Assembly (NCBI GenBank): GCA_035270925.1
Contig: DATESG010000067.1
Location: forward strand, 1 to 13,421
Origin: DATESG01 sp035270925
Lineage (GTDB): Bacteria > Bacillota_I > Bacilli_A > RFN20 > CAG-826
Reading direction: 5' to 3'
DNA: 13,421 nucleotides
The notes under the pieces are model-generated. The model had not been told where the DNA came from. It did no database searches and saw only the letters and a list, made by a program, of their open reading frames with translations. The translations under genes were made by a program, and so were the position numbers. Of the stretch, positions 1 through 7,324 are shown in pieces. The first letter of the stretch is position 1. Each line of letters begins with the position of its first letter.

Positions 1-1261
1 TTTGAGTACTAACTGAGACTGGGAAGTAGCCAGTATCTCTACTGAATTCAGCATTACGTTCGACTGTTAAGTATTTAAGTAGTAACCATGCTGCTTCTTG
101 TTCGACTGACTTGCCCCGTTTTAGTAACGCGAGGTTTGTCCCTTGGGAGATGACAAATTTTTTGTCAGCTTCTTTGAATGGAATTGGATGGACACTAACT
201 TCAAATGGATAATCTGTTGAATTGTTCGGAAGGTTCTCTTTAACACCAGCTGAACTGGAAATTGTGAGAACTATTTTACCTAGTTTGAATGGGTTACTAC
301 CAAATTGGGTTTCGCCATACTTTTGTGGAATTCCGACAATACGTTGGTCTGAAAGACCCTTTAAGAAGGTTAAGCCTTGGACAACTTGCTCAGTGTTAAA
401 GCGTAAGTAGCCTTGACGAATGTTTCCACCTTTTTCAGTGTAAACACCACCCCATTGGCGAACCATCGTAATAAAGAAGTTGGAAGTTGAGTCCCAGTTG
501 AAGGGAACAAATGTTTCTTTAGTCACTTCTGTAAAGTCAAAGACGGTCTTGGCAGCAAAAGCGGCTTTAACGGCTGGGGTTGGTTCGACTGGACGAGCGA
601 CGGCTTCATAGCCTCCGGCGTCTTTACGGACGACAACTTTACCAAAATAGCCTTGTTCTTCAGTGATTTGTTTAATTCTCAAACCAATTGTGGCTAGTTC
701 GGCCCATGTTTCAGGAACTTTAACGCTTGGGTCATGCGACGCCATTACTTCAAAGAATCCTTTGTTTGCAACCATGATTTCGGTTGATTTGTTGAATGGT
801 AAGCCAACAGTGACACCATCGACTAGTTCTTGGTTTTCGGTCATATAGTCAGCATAGAAATCATCAACATCAAGGCCAATATCTTCTCTAGCCATGTAGG
901 CATCAAGTGGCAACATGATGTTTGCGTTTAAATAACTGGCGAAGTGATCAGGATAACCATTAGCAATGTGAGGATAAGCAGTATTTCCGACTGAAAGGTC
1001 AATTGCTTGTTTTAGGTTAGGATATCCTCCCTTGGTTTCGTAAACGACGTCGATATTTGGGTTAGCGACTTCAAAGTCAGCAATCATTGGTTCTAGTACA
1101 GTATTAACTGGCCCGCCAAAGCCTGTCCAAAAATCAATTCTGGTTTTTGGCCCTGTGTTGCTTCCATCGCTGTTCGATGTCTCGGTCCTGGGACCACATC
1201 CAGCTAAGACGCCAACCAATAAGGCTGTCGCCATAAATAATATAGGTTTTTTATTTTGCAT
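1..1261 (-). CDS. ABC transporter substrate-binding lipoprotein, CUT1/SBP_bac_1 family (3' end missing)
   Basis: Extracytoplasmic solute-binding lipoprotein that would capture a sugar or polyol and hand it to the two permeases encoded just upstream. I translated the minus strand from the ATG at 1261: 420 codons stay open to the window edge, so the C-terminus is cut off (relatives are usually about 420-480 residues). Residues 1-22 form a lipoprotein signal peptide: basic N-terminus, hydrophobic core, lipobox LAGC with Cys22 as the lipidation site, then a Ser/Thr/Gly-rich linker. The mature start has the family pattern IDFWTGFGG (about residues 42-50). Near the end, the GYFPVSVST stretch matches the usual GYFPV motif of SBP_bac_1 proteins. 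Start chosen because AGGAAAGGAG lies 8 nt upstream. It is the last of the four visible ABC genes, 50 bp after the second permease, with a perfect hairpin in that gap. Substrate not identifiable; UgpB-like or oligosaccharide binders are equally possible. Confidence 0.93.
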   Translation of the reverse strand, partial: MQNKKPILFMATALLVGVLAGCGPRTETSNSDGSNTGPKTRIDFWTGFGGPVNTVLEPMIADFEVANPNIDVVYETKGGYPNLKQAIDLSVGNTAYPHIANGYPDHFASYLNANIMLPLDAYMAREDIGLDVDDFYADYMTENQELVDGVTVGLPFNKSTEIMVANKGFFEVMASHDPSVKVPETWAELATIGLRIKQITEEQGYFGKVVVRKDAGGYEAVARPVEPTPAVKAAFAAKTVFDFTEVTKETFVPFNWDSTSNFFITMVRQWGGVYTEKGGNIRQGYLRFNTEQVVQGLTFLKGLSDQRIVGIPQKYGETQFGSNPFKLGKIVLTISSSAGVKENLPNNSTDYPFEVSVHPIPFKEADKKFVISQGTNLALLKRGKSVEQEAAWLLLKYLTVERNAEFSRDTGYFPVSVSTQ

Positions 1262-1292
1262 TTATTATGCTCCTTTCCTGTATCTTATAATC

Positions 1293-1309
1293 TTTCGCAT
1301 ATTGCGAAA
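1293..1309 (-). repeat. Perfect intercistronic hairpin between second permease and binding protein
   Basis: The 17-nt inverted repeat TTTCGCA-ATA-TGCGAAA has 7-bp arms and a 3-nt loop and starts two bases after the TAG stop of the upstream permease gene. It is not followed by a run of U, so it does not look like an intrinsic terminator. In ABC operons such a structure often stabilises the mRNA 3' end or sets the ratio of binding protein to permease. That role is inferred; an operator is the alternative. Confidence 0.6.
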
Positions 1310-1311
1310 TA

Positions 1312-2409
1312 CTATCCTTTAATACCACTACGTGAAACTCCACGCATGATATATTTTCTAAAGAAGACGAAGATTACGAGTAATGGGGCACTAATAACCA
1401 TCGAGCCCGCGATTTTAACTGTATCAAAACTGCGGTAGTCACTTTGGAATAAACTCATTAACCCGTTACTAACTAGACGCATGGTCCATTCGATTCCATA
1501 ATCCATTAAGAACTTGTGATTCCCGTTAGCAACAAGTGTTGGCCACACATAAGCGTTCCAACTGCCCATCACGTTAAGAATAATGATTGTCACAATTGTC
1601 GGCATTCCGAGTGGAATCATTACGCGCCATAGATAACGGAATTCACCATATCCATCGACCTTAGCGGCGAGGAATAGTTCATTAGGTATTTGTTGGAATG
1701 TTTGCCGTAATTGGAAAATATAGAAAACACTAATGCCGTGGACGAAGATTAGGGGGAAGAAGGTATTTAACATACCACCTGTAAGCCCAAACATTCCGTT
1801 AACGGTTTGATAGTTAGTAATGATCATCATTTCACCTGGAACCATCATTGTTGCGAGTAAGAGTGCAAATAATGCATTTTTACCCTTGAAATCCAGTCGA
1901 GCGAAGGCAAATGATGTGAAGACGGTAGTGATCACTGTAAACACAGTTGCAACGACCGCGACAATAAAGGTATTGACGAAGTATGGCATAAAGTTAACAG
2001 TTGAACTTGCCATCGTGTTAATTAAATCAACCGGAAGTGTACTATAGCCAGGTTCACCTGGATTAATTCCCCCGAGAATCAAGCGGAAGTTAACTAGCGA
2101 TGGGTTAGTCGTAATAAGACTTACGGAGCCTGCTGTAACTGATCTGTTATAACTAATTGGATCGGTCAATGAGGTTGAAATCATAAAGAAGAATGGCGCT
2201 AGAATGATAAAAGCAAAGAATGCAAGGAAGGCATAAGTGATAATTTTAACAATTATCCCCATTGTTTTGTATTGTTTGAGTTTTTCATAAGTTGGAATAA
2301 AGCGATCATCACCGTGAGGAGCAGCATTTTCAATTTTGGCTAGTACTTCTTTTTCTTCGGCAGTTAAATTTTCTTCAACTTTGAGATTTTTAGATTCGTT
2401 ATTTTTCAT
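1312..2409 (-). CDS. Carbohydrate ABC transporter permease, MalG-type
   Basis: Inner-membrane subunit of the sugar/polyol importer, pairing with the MalF-type subunit to form the translocation pore. At 365 residues it is longer than typical MalG relatives (about 275-300) because of a charged cytoplasmic N-terminus of about 50 residues and a longer first external loop. Six membrane segments can be seen at roughly 52-76, 143-165, 178-200, 216-234, 268-288 and 333-350. The EAA coupling loop that docks on the ATPase is at about 244-268 (ELFLAAKVDGYGEF...IPLG). The C-terminus (FRKYIMRGVSRSGIKG) matches the usual end of this family. Start set by GGAAGGAGGAAC immediately upstream. It follows the MalF-type gene by 15 bp, and its ribosome binding site fills that gap, so the two are probably translated in step. 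Family assignment secure, substrate unknown. Confidence 0.95.
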   Translation of the reverse strand: MKNNESKNLKVEENLTAEEKEVLAKIENAAPHGDDRFIPTYEKLKQYKTMGIIVKIITYAFLAFFAFIILAPFFFMISTSLTDPISYNRSVTAGSVSLITTNPSLVNFRLILGGINPGEPGYSTLPVDLINTMASSTVNFMPYFVNTFIVAVVATVFTVITTVFTSFAFARLDFKGKNALFALLLATMMVPGEMMIITNYQTVNGMFGLTGGMLNTFFPLIFVHGISVFYIFQLRQTFQQIPNELFLAAKVDGYGEFRYLWRVMIPLGMPTIVTIIILNVMGSWNAYVWPTLVANGNHKFLMDYGIEWTMRLVSNGLMSLFQSDYRSFDTVKIAGSMVISAPLLVIFVFFRKYIMRGVSRSGIKG

Positions 2410-2424
2410 GTTTGTTCCTCCTTC

Positions 2425-3576
2425 CTAGTAGTGAACGCGTTTCTTCGATATTTGCGTTTGGACCATTGTGATCAGTAAGACAAGCACTAATAAGACAAGT
2501 GCACCAGCGGCCGCACGTGGAAGATCGTCAGAACGGAAACGGTAAATATAGCCAACGACGGTTATCCATAATGTTCCATCAACTCCACCGAAGTCCGTTG
2601 GACCTTTGCCAACAACCGAGATGATTGAAGAATACATCTTAAATGCGCCAATAAATGACGTGATTGTAATATAAAAGATTTGCGGGCTTAATAGCGGAAC
2701 TGTAATTTTTGAGAAAATTCTAATTCTTCTAGTTCCGTCAATTTTTGCAGCATCATAATATTGCTTATCAATCGTCGCAAGACCGCTCATGAATACGAGA
2801 ATCTTGAAGGCCATTCCTGACCAGACTGATTGGGCGATAAGGACGACACCCATAGAAAACTTTGTCATAGGTTCAACGCCTTGTGGCGCGCCTAATTCAA
2901 CCCAAGCCGTTGGAGTACCGCCAAATATTTGAATAATTTGGTTCATAATTCCGCTAGGTTCAGGTGAGAACAATACGTTAAAGACCATCCCGACTGCGAT
3001 TGCGTTTGTAACGTAAGGGAGGAAGAAAACAGTTTGGAAAAAGCCTTTAAATGCCTTAATCGAGTTAATTGCGACCGATAATAATAAGGAAATAATAATC
3101 GTCAGCGGGACACTGATGACTGTCAAAATAGCTGTATTCATCAACGCCCGACGGAAGACAAGATCATTTAAGACTAAACCAAAGTTTTGAAATGAGAAAC
3201 GTGGAATTTCTGGAGCAATAAAGATGCCACCATCAAATCCAGGAGGTGGAGCTGCCGAGGTAAACCCCGACAAATACATTTGTCTGAAAAAGTTAGAGAA
3301 AGAGAATGAGCCCGCACCTTGTTGCCAACTAAAATCTTCAATGAATGCAATGATTGTTGTATTGATCATTGGATAGAAGGTAAAGAAGGTGAGAAAAATC
3401 ATCGCTGGTAGAAGTGAAATTACAACTTTGGCCCATAATGGAAGGGTCCGTCCTTGTTTGATTTTCATCGGACGAACGGCATTCTCGCCGCTTAGTTGCA
3501 CCACATTATCACCGCCACCACTTTTTAAGTCGGCGGGTTTATCAGCGTCTTCTCTGAAATATTTATTTTTGTTCAT
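2425..3576 (-). CDS. Carbohydrate ABC transporter permease, MalF-type
   Basis: First membrane subunit of the CUT1 importer, 383 residues. The N-terminal 48 residues are hydrophilic and cytoplasmic. Membrane segments are visible at about 50-72, 143-170, 180-203, 240-262, 297-318 and 355-374. The external loop between the first two (about 75-140) is longer than in minimal relatives and rich in Pro, Gly and Phe. The EAA motif, which contacts the ATPase Q-loop region, is at about 273-298 (YYDAAKIDGTRRI...VPLLSP). It lies 19 bp after the ATPase gene and 15 bp before the MalG-type gene, in the order ATPase-MalF-MalG-binding protein. The start is supported by CAAGGATG upstream, a weaker ribosome binding site than those of its neighbours, just behind a hairpin spanning the ATPase stop codon. 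Function is clear at family level; substrate is not. Confidence 0.95.
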   Translation of the reverse strand: MNKNKYFREDADKPADLKSGGGDNVVQLSGENAVRPMKIKQGRTLPLWAKVVISLLPAMIFLTFFTFYPMINTTIIAFIEDFSWQQGAGSFSFSNFFRQMYLSGFTSAAPPPGFDGGIFIAPEIPRFSFQNFGLVLNDLVFRRALMNTAILTVISVPLTIIISLLLSVAINSIKAFKGFFQTVFFLPYVTNAIAVGMVFNVLFSPEPSGIMNQIIQIFGGTPTAWVELGAPQGVEPMTKFSMGVVLIAQSVWSGMAFKILVFMSGLATIDKQYYDAAKIDGTRRIRIFSKITVPLLSPQIFYITITSFIGAFKMYSSIISVVGKGPTDFGGVDGTLWITVVGYIYRFRSDDLPRAAAGALVLLVLVLLITMVQTQISKKRVHY

Positions 3577-3586
3577 ATTTCATCCT

Positions 3587-3603
3587 TGAAGTAAACTACT
3601 TCA
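3587..3603 (-). repeat. Perfect hairpin across the ATPase stop codon
   Basis: The 17-nt inverted repeat TGAAGTA-GTT-TACTTCA has 7-bp arms and a 3-nt loop. It covers the last codon and TAG stop of the ATPase gene and ends directly at the AAGGA ribosome binding site of the MalF-type gene. A ribosome terminating on the ATPase gene would melt it, so coupling of the two genes is a reasonable inference. There is no U-tract, so termination is unlikely. Confidence 0.55.
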
Positions 3604-5023
3604 CCCTTTCGCCGCTTAATTCGAATATGTAATAGCGTTTTGGATAAACCGTAACGATATTTTCCTTAACTTTATGACGTTGTTCGGCTGGAATAATTAC
3701 TCTGATTGAGCTCTTTTGTCCAACTACACTGCCGACAATTGAAATATCACGGCCAATGTGTTCAATAAATTTAACTTGAATTTCAATGGCAGGATTTTCG
3801 TTCTTATCCAGCGTAAACGCTTCTGGTCTAACCGCAATTTTGACTGGGCGATTGGTTCCGGCGGCGACTAAAAGTTTACCAACAGCTTGTTCAAACTCGC
3901 TTAAGTCTTGACGATATCCATGATAAACAATACTTTCGTAAATATAACGAATTGTAAGTTTTTCAGGTTTTTCTTTAAGGACAACTTCATGATCAGCGAT
4001 AAGTTTTTCTTTTTTGGCAAACTTTTCTTTAAAGCCACTAAACATTGCTTTGAAGTCAAACTTCTTGTCTTCTACGACTTCAACAACCGGTTGTTCAGCA
4101 GATTCGTGTTCTTCACCTAAGTCCGCAAAGTAAACTTTCTTGCTTTCTTTAAAGCCACCGGCAACTGCAATGTCATAAATTCTTTCGTCAAGAAGGTTAA
4201 ATTCGCCTTTAGCTTTACGAAGTCCTTTGTCAAATTGAGTCCCGTTGATTGCAATGACACTTCCCGTTAATTCACCCTCAAAAATATTAATTGCTGGGGA
4301 ACCTAGGAATTTAGCAACGAAAAGGTCGGCTGGTTCTTCATAAACAGTTTGTGGTTCATCAATTTGGTGAACGACACCTTTTCTCATAACAACGATGAAG
4401 TCTGAAATACTCATAGCTTCTTCTTGGTCATGGGTAACGAAGATTGTGGTGACGCCTGTATTGCGTTGAATACGTTTGATTTCTTCACGTGTTTGTAAAC
4501 GTAAACGCGCATCAAGGTTTGAAAGAGGTTCATCAAGAAGTAACACTTGTGGGCGTTTCGAAAGCGCACGCGCAATTGCAACCCGTTGTTGTTGACCGCC
4601 AGATAATTCTTTTGGTTTACGATCCAATAGTTCACCAATGCCAACAATGTCGGCCATTTCTTGAACGATCGATTCCATTTCGACGTCACTTAGTTTTGGA
4701 CGGACGTTTTCTAATGGGAATTTAATGTTTTGTCTCACTGTAAAGTGTGGATAAAGCGCATAGTTTTGGAAAACTAGGCCAATACCTCTATTTTCTGGTG
4801 GGACTTCGGTGACATCAATGTCTCCGAACCAAATTTTGCCGTCAGTTGGTTTATGTAAACCGGCAATCATATAAAGTGTGGTAGATTTCCCACACCCCGA
4901 CGGGCCTAAAAGACCTACTAATTTGCCATCAGGAATGACAAAATCCATCTGATCGACAGCCTTAACAACAGGGCGATTGCCCGATTTGAAGTGCTTCGAT
5001 AGATTATCTAATCTAACTTCCAT
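3596..5023 (-). CDS. Sugar ABC transporter ATP-binding protein, MalK/UgpC/MsmX-type, with enlarged C-terminal domain
   Basis: Cytoplasmic ATPase that powers the CUT1 importer encoded downstream. All catalytic motifs are present: Walker A GPSGCGKST (40-48), Q-loop Gln86, signature LSGGQQQR (140-147), Walker B VLLLDEP (160-166), D-loop SNLDA (168-172) and switch His198 (THDQ). The C-terminal MalK-like OB/TOBE region starts near 245 and ends with IAVRPEAF (396-403) and a final beta-rich segment. At 475 residues it is about 110 longer than usual MalK/MsmX proteins (about 365). The extra length is mainly a highly charged Lys/Glu-rich insert at about 295-390 inside the regulatory domain. Mycoplasma homologues such as MG187 are likewise oversized, which supports a Mollicutes-related host. 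First gene of its operon, with GCAGGAGG 6 nt upstream of the ATG. MsmX-like ATPases may serve several transporters; whether this one does cannot be seen here. Confidence 0.95.
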   Translation of the reverse strand: MEVRLDNLSKHFKSGNRPVVKAVDQMDFVIPDGKLVGLLGPSGCGKSTTLYMIAGLHKPTDGKIWFGDIDVTEVPPENRGIGLVFQNYALYPHFTVRQNIKFPLENVRPKLSDVEMESIVQEMADIVGIGELLDRKPKELSGGQQQRVAIARALSKRPQVLLLDEPLSNLDARLRLQTREEIKRIQRNTGVTTIFVTHDQEEAMSISDFIVVMRKGVVHQIDEPQTVYEEPADLFVAKFLGSPAINIFEGELTGSVIAINGTQFDKGLRKAKGEFNLLDERIYDIAVAGGFKESKKVYFADLGEEHESAEQPVVEVVEDKKFDFKAMFSGFKEKFAKKEKLIADHEVVLKEKPEKLTIRYIYESIVYHGYRQDLSEFEQAVGKLLVAAGTNRPVKIAVRPEAFTLDKNENPAIEIQVKFIEHIGRDISIVGSVVGQKSSIRVIIPAEQRHKVKENIVTVYPKRYYIFELSGERVK

Positions 5024-5033
5024 ATTTCCTCCT

Positions 5034-5045
5034 GCAGTACACTGC
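5034..5045 (-). promoter_or_regulatory. Short inverted repeat in the ABC operon leader, abutting the ribosome binding site
   Basis: GCAGT-GT-ACTGC (5-bp arms, 2-nt spacer) lies a few bases downstream of the predicted start of transcription and touches the AGGAGG of the ATPase gene. It could be a repressor site on DNA; a 2-nt loop makes an RNA hairpin unlikely without opening one pair. Function is inferred from position only. Confidence 0.35.
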
Positions 5046-5056
5046 TTTTATTATTT

Positions 5057-5090
5057 ATAATAACACATCACCTATAATTTCGACAATTAT
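5057..5090 (-). promoter_or_regulatory. Predicted sigma-A promoter of the ABC transporter operon with overlapping inverted repeat
   Basis: On the minus strand a -35 box TTGTCG (5081-5086) is separated by 18 bp from a -10 box TATTAT (5057-5062), which is preceded by TGT, making an extended -10 (TGnTATTAT). Predicted start is near 5050, giving a short leader before the ATPase ATG at 5023. The -35 box sits inside the inverted repeat ATAATT-gtcga-AATTAT (5074-5090), a plausible operator placed so that a bound repressor would block RNA polymerase. No known regulator consensus is recognised. Confidence 0.55.
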
Positions 5091-5184
5091 GGGTTGCGCT
5101 AATAATCAAATTGAGTAGTAAGATATGACGTTTCATTAATACATATCTAGATAGTATATACAATTAGCTCGAAAAGGTTAACAT

Positions 5185-6201
5185 TTAATTATCGTTTTTT
5201 TCATTATCACTAAGATGATACATTCTCACTATATTTTTAGCCCTTTGGACATTAAAGTGCCGTTCTTCTGCAGCGTTAGCGTAGATGACACTTGCGTTCT
5301 TATCGAGTACGACCGAAAGTGAAATCCGATCGACAAGACTAGATTGGGATTTAGTGAGCGCCATCATCAGGAGGGACACGAAACCAATGGGCAGAATAAA
5401 AAGAAGATAATACAATAAAAAGCCACTTAGTCCGCGATAAAGCGTTTGAACTTTCGTTAAGCGATAGCCGTATTTATTGGCGAGCGTGGTTTTTGTAAAA
5501 CGTTTTCCAAGACTCGCTCCATCTTTAGTAATCAGCGGTAGTAAAACAATTAAAATTAGCGCGGCAATCACGAATGAACCCGCGAGGGCGATAAAGAATA
5601 ATTGATAAAATATATATGTCGCTTCAACAAGCGTTTCATTTAAAAATAAATAATCTAAAGCCCTAGTAAAGTTATCACGATACAAGCTTCTTGCTGCGAC
5701 ATTTTTACCTTCTTTAACAGCAACGATCCACGGTGTGGCCTCGTCAATTGCAACCGTAAAATCAAAAGGAGTATCTAACTCATTTCTTAGCAAGATATGA
5801 TCATAATAATCATCAACTGAGTTGAAACTTTTACTGCTATCTAAAAGTGGGCTTAACCCTCTAACTAATTGTAAATTTTCATCAACACGGTCGACATAAT
5901 AGTTATAGAGAGCTGAGGGGTATTTATCGATTTCATCAATTACAACCACCGAATCATTTTCATTTACCTCGTAGAGTCCACTTAAATACAGTGTCGCCGT
6001 TACGGTCATTGATGCGCGTTTCATCCCGGCATTATTTGCAAGTGGAATCCCGCCCGCAAAGGCGATAATAGCAGCGAGGACAAGAACAAAAACAGCGTCT
6101 AAAAGTCCCCCTACTAAACGCATGGGTGGGCTTTGACGGGCAAAGCGTTGCTCGGCGGAGTCCATGATATTTGTGTCTAAAGATTTTTGGTTTTTTGTCA
6201 T
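5185..6201 (-). CDS. RDD-family membrane protein with large extracytoplasmic domain (second of a tandem pair)
   Basis: Membrane protein of 338 residues assigned to the RDD family, whose functions are mostly unknown. Hallmarks are Arg28 and Asp35 in PMRLVGGLLDAV at the start of membrane segment 1 (about 29-50), the post-TM2 motif KDGASLGKRF (226-235), and SLVDRISLSVVLD near the end (288-300). Membrane segments 2 and 3 are at about 195-222 and 258-281. Residues about 51-194 form an acidic, Tyr-rich predicted extracytoplasmic domain. RDD proteins normally have only a short loop there. An in-frame ATG at 6237 would lengthen it by 12 residues, but it has no ribosome binding site and would overlap the upstream gene. 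The ATG at 6201 has AAGGAT at the right distance and starts one base after the upstream TAG, implying translational coupling. The C-terminal tail (about 300-338) is charged and cytoplasmic. No enzyme motif recognised; function unknown. Confidence 0.85.
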   Translation of the reverse strand: MTKNQKSLDTNIMDSAEQRFARQSPPMRLVGGLLDAVFVLVLAAIIAFAGGIPLANNAGMKRASMTVTATLYLSGLYEVNENDSVVVIDEIDKYPSALYNYYVDRVDENLQLVRGLSPLLDSSKSFNSVDDYYDHILLRNELDTPFDFTVAIDEATPWIVAVKEGKNVAARSLYRDNFTRALDYLFLNETLVEATYIFYQLFFIALAGSFVIAALILIVLLPLITKDGASLGKRFTKTTLANKYGYRLTKVQTLYRGLSGFLLYYLLFILPIGFVSLLMMALTKSQSSLVDRISLSVVLDKNASVIYANAAEERHFNVQRAKNIVRMYHLSDNEKNDN

Positions 6202-6202
6202 T

Positions 6203-7270
6203 CTATCCTTCGTTCTCGAGATAGTCTTTAACTTCATTTACTGGTGGATTCGCGTCAATAAAGGCGCGGGCATTGTCGTAAACTACTGATTTTTTAAGAT
6301 CAATGACACGGCTTCCACAGACAAAATCATGTAGTGCAAGATTTTTCTTGGAGAAGATTGAAATTGTTAAAGAAATGAATAAAATCACCATCCAAATAAG
6401 TGGTTGGATTTGAATTGAAAGAAGATAAAGAAGGAAGAAAATTAGAAATCTAATGGCAATCTTGCCACCTGTAAATTTGTAGCCATGCGTCGTCGTTAAC
6501 CCCATTTTTAAGAGCAATTTGCCTAAAGTTTGACCATTTTTAAGTAATAACGGAATCGTTAAATATATTACCGAGGCGGCCACGAGCATATTCAAAATAC
6601 TTTCAAAAAGTAGAATCTCACGGTAGTCATTAACAAAGTCAAAAGCGTTAAAAACTGCGATTGCCCCGCTATAGATACTGCGGTTAAAGGCAGTTACATC
6701 GGCAACGGTTGTTGTTGCTTTTAAACTGACTCCGACCGGTAAAAATATATCATGAAGAACGAGTTCTTCGCTTGTTGAGGTCGCATCGCTTAAATCACTG
6801 GAGGAACGAATAAGGCTAAGTCCTTCGCCGTCCATCGTAGTTTCATAATATGAGTTTGTTTCGTTAATTTTTAAAATATTAGCAAGGTACCATTCATGGT
6901 CATAACTAATTTCACTGGTCGCAAAATTAGACTGCATATAAACGGTGTAAAAATCATAGGTGGCCTTGGCGTATTTAAGTTCTCCAACAGAATTAAGTGT
7001 AATATTAACTTCATCAATATTGCTAAAATCCGCGGCCAACTCTTGATCAAGAGTGACGAGATTACTCTTTTTGAGTGAGTGTTGATAATCTACACTCAAG
7101 GTTGCTAAATTAGTCGTCGCATTAAAAATTGGACGGACGACGAGACCAACGAGAAAGAAAATGAGAAAAAACGCAGCAAAATCAATTAAGGTCGCGCCCA
7201 CTCTTCGTAAGATTGGTGCGCCTTGAATTTGCGTATTTTCAATCACTTCAACTTTATTTTTAAATTTCAT
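6203..7270 (-). CDS. RDD-family membrane protein with large extracytoplasmic domain (first of a tandem pair)
   Basis: Membrane protein of 355 residues in the RDD family, with no assigned reaction. RDD hallmarks: LRRVGATLIDF (21-31) with Arg22/23 and Asp30 leading into membrane segment 1 (about 28-47); KNGQTLGKLLLKM (244-256) after segment 2 (about 221-243); and LHDFVCGSRVID (313-324) after segments 3 and 4 (about 270-306). Between segments 1 and 2 lies a Thr/Ser/Asp-rich stretch of about 170 residues (48-220), predicted outside the cell by the positive-inside rule. It has no Cys, repeats or catalytic motif that I recognise. The downstream gene is a diverged paralogue of the same layout, starting one base after this stop, so the two proteins are probably made together and may form a hetero-oligomer (inference). 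Start at 7270 is supported by AAGGA 6-7 nt upstream and by its own promoter behind the tuf terminator. Confidence 0.87.
   Translation of the reverse strand: MKFKNKVEVIENTQIQGAPILRRVGATLIDFAAFFLIFFLVGLVVRPIFNATTNLATLSVDYQHSLKKSNLVTLDQELAADFSNIDEVNITLNSVGELKYAKATYDFYTVYMQSNFATSEISYDHEWYLANILKINETNSYYETTMDGEGLSLIRSSSDLSDATSTSEELVLHDIFLPVGVSLKATTTVADVTAFNRSIYSGAIAVFNAFDFVNDYREILLFESILNMLVAASVIYLTIPLLLKNGQTLGKLLLKMGLTTTHGYKFTGGKIAIRFLIFFLLYLLSIQIQPLIWMVILFISLTISIFSKKNLALHDFVCGSRVIDLKKSVVYDNARAFIDANPPVNEVKDYLENEG
6205..6211 (-). promoter_or_regulatory. Ribosome binding site that decides the start of the second RDD gene
   Basis: GAAGGAT lies inside the last codons of the first RDD gene, about 4-5 nt before the ATG at 6201. 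The longer alternative start at 6237 is preceded by CCACCAGTAA, with no purine-rich match to 16S rRNA. This supports the short reading frame and a termination-reinitiation junction (TAG-A-ATG). Confidence 0.7.
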
Positions 7271-7295
7271 GATAATTCCTTACTTAACGAATATC

Positions 7296-7324
7296 ATCAT
7301 ACTATTTTTTGGGCAAAATGACAA
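7296..7324 (-). promoter_or_regulatory. Predicted sigma-A promoter of the RDD gene pair
   Basis: Minus strand -35 TTGTCA (7319-7324), 17-bp spacer, -10 TATGAT (7296-7301): one mismatch from consensus in each box and optimal spacing. The -35 box overlaps the downstream end of the tuf terminator U-tract, so the two operons are packed without spare DNA. Predicted start is near 7289, leaving a leader of about 19 nt that carries AAGGA before the ATG at 7270. Confidence 0.65.

Noticed and set aside
1281..1292. TTATAAGAT, a -10-like sequence before the binding-protein gene
   Set aside because: No acceptable -35 box 16-18 bp upstream (that region is the hairpin), so an internal promoter is not supported.
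5126..5135. Catabolite-response-like sequence TGAAACGTCA upstream of the ABC operon
   Set aside because: One base is missing relative to the TGnAAnCG core spacing and the second half does not match, so it is not a convincing cre site.
5144..5153. Palindrome TATCTAGATA downstream of the second RDD gene, considered as a terminator
   Set aside because: AT-rich, loopless palindrome with no U-tract. No terminator is visible after the RDD pair, so read-through into the ABC operon is possible.
6202..6237. Longer start for the second RDD gene at ATG 6237
   Set aside because: No purine-rich ribosome binding site, and it would overlap the upstream gene by 35 bp. The ATG at 6201 has AAGGAT and a TAG-A-ATG junction.
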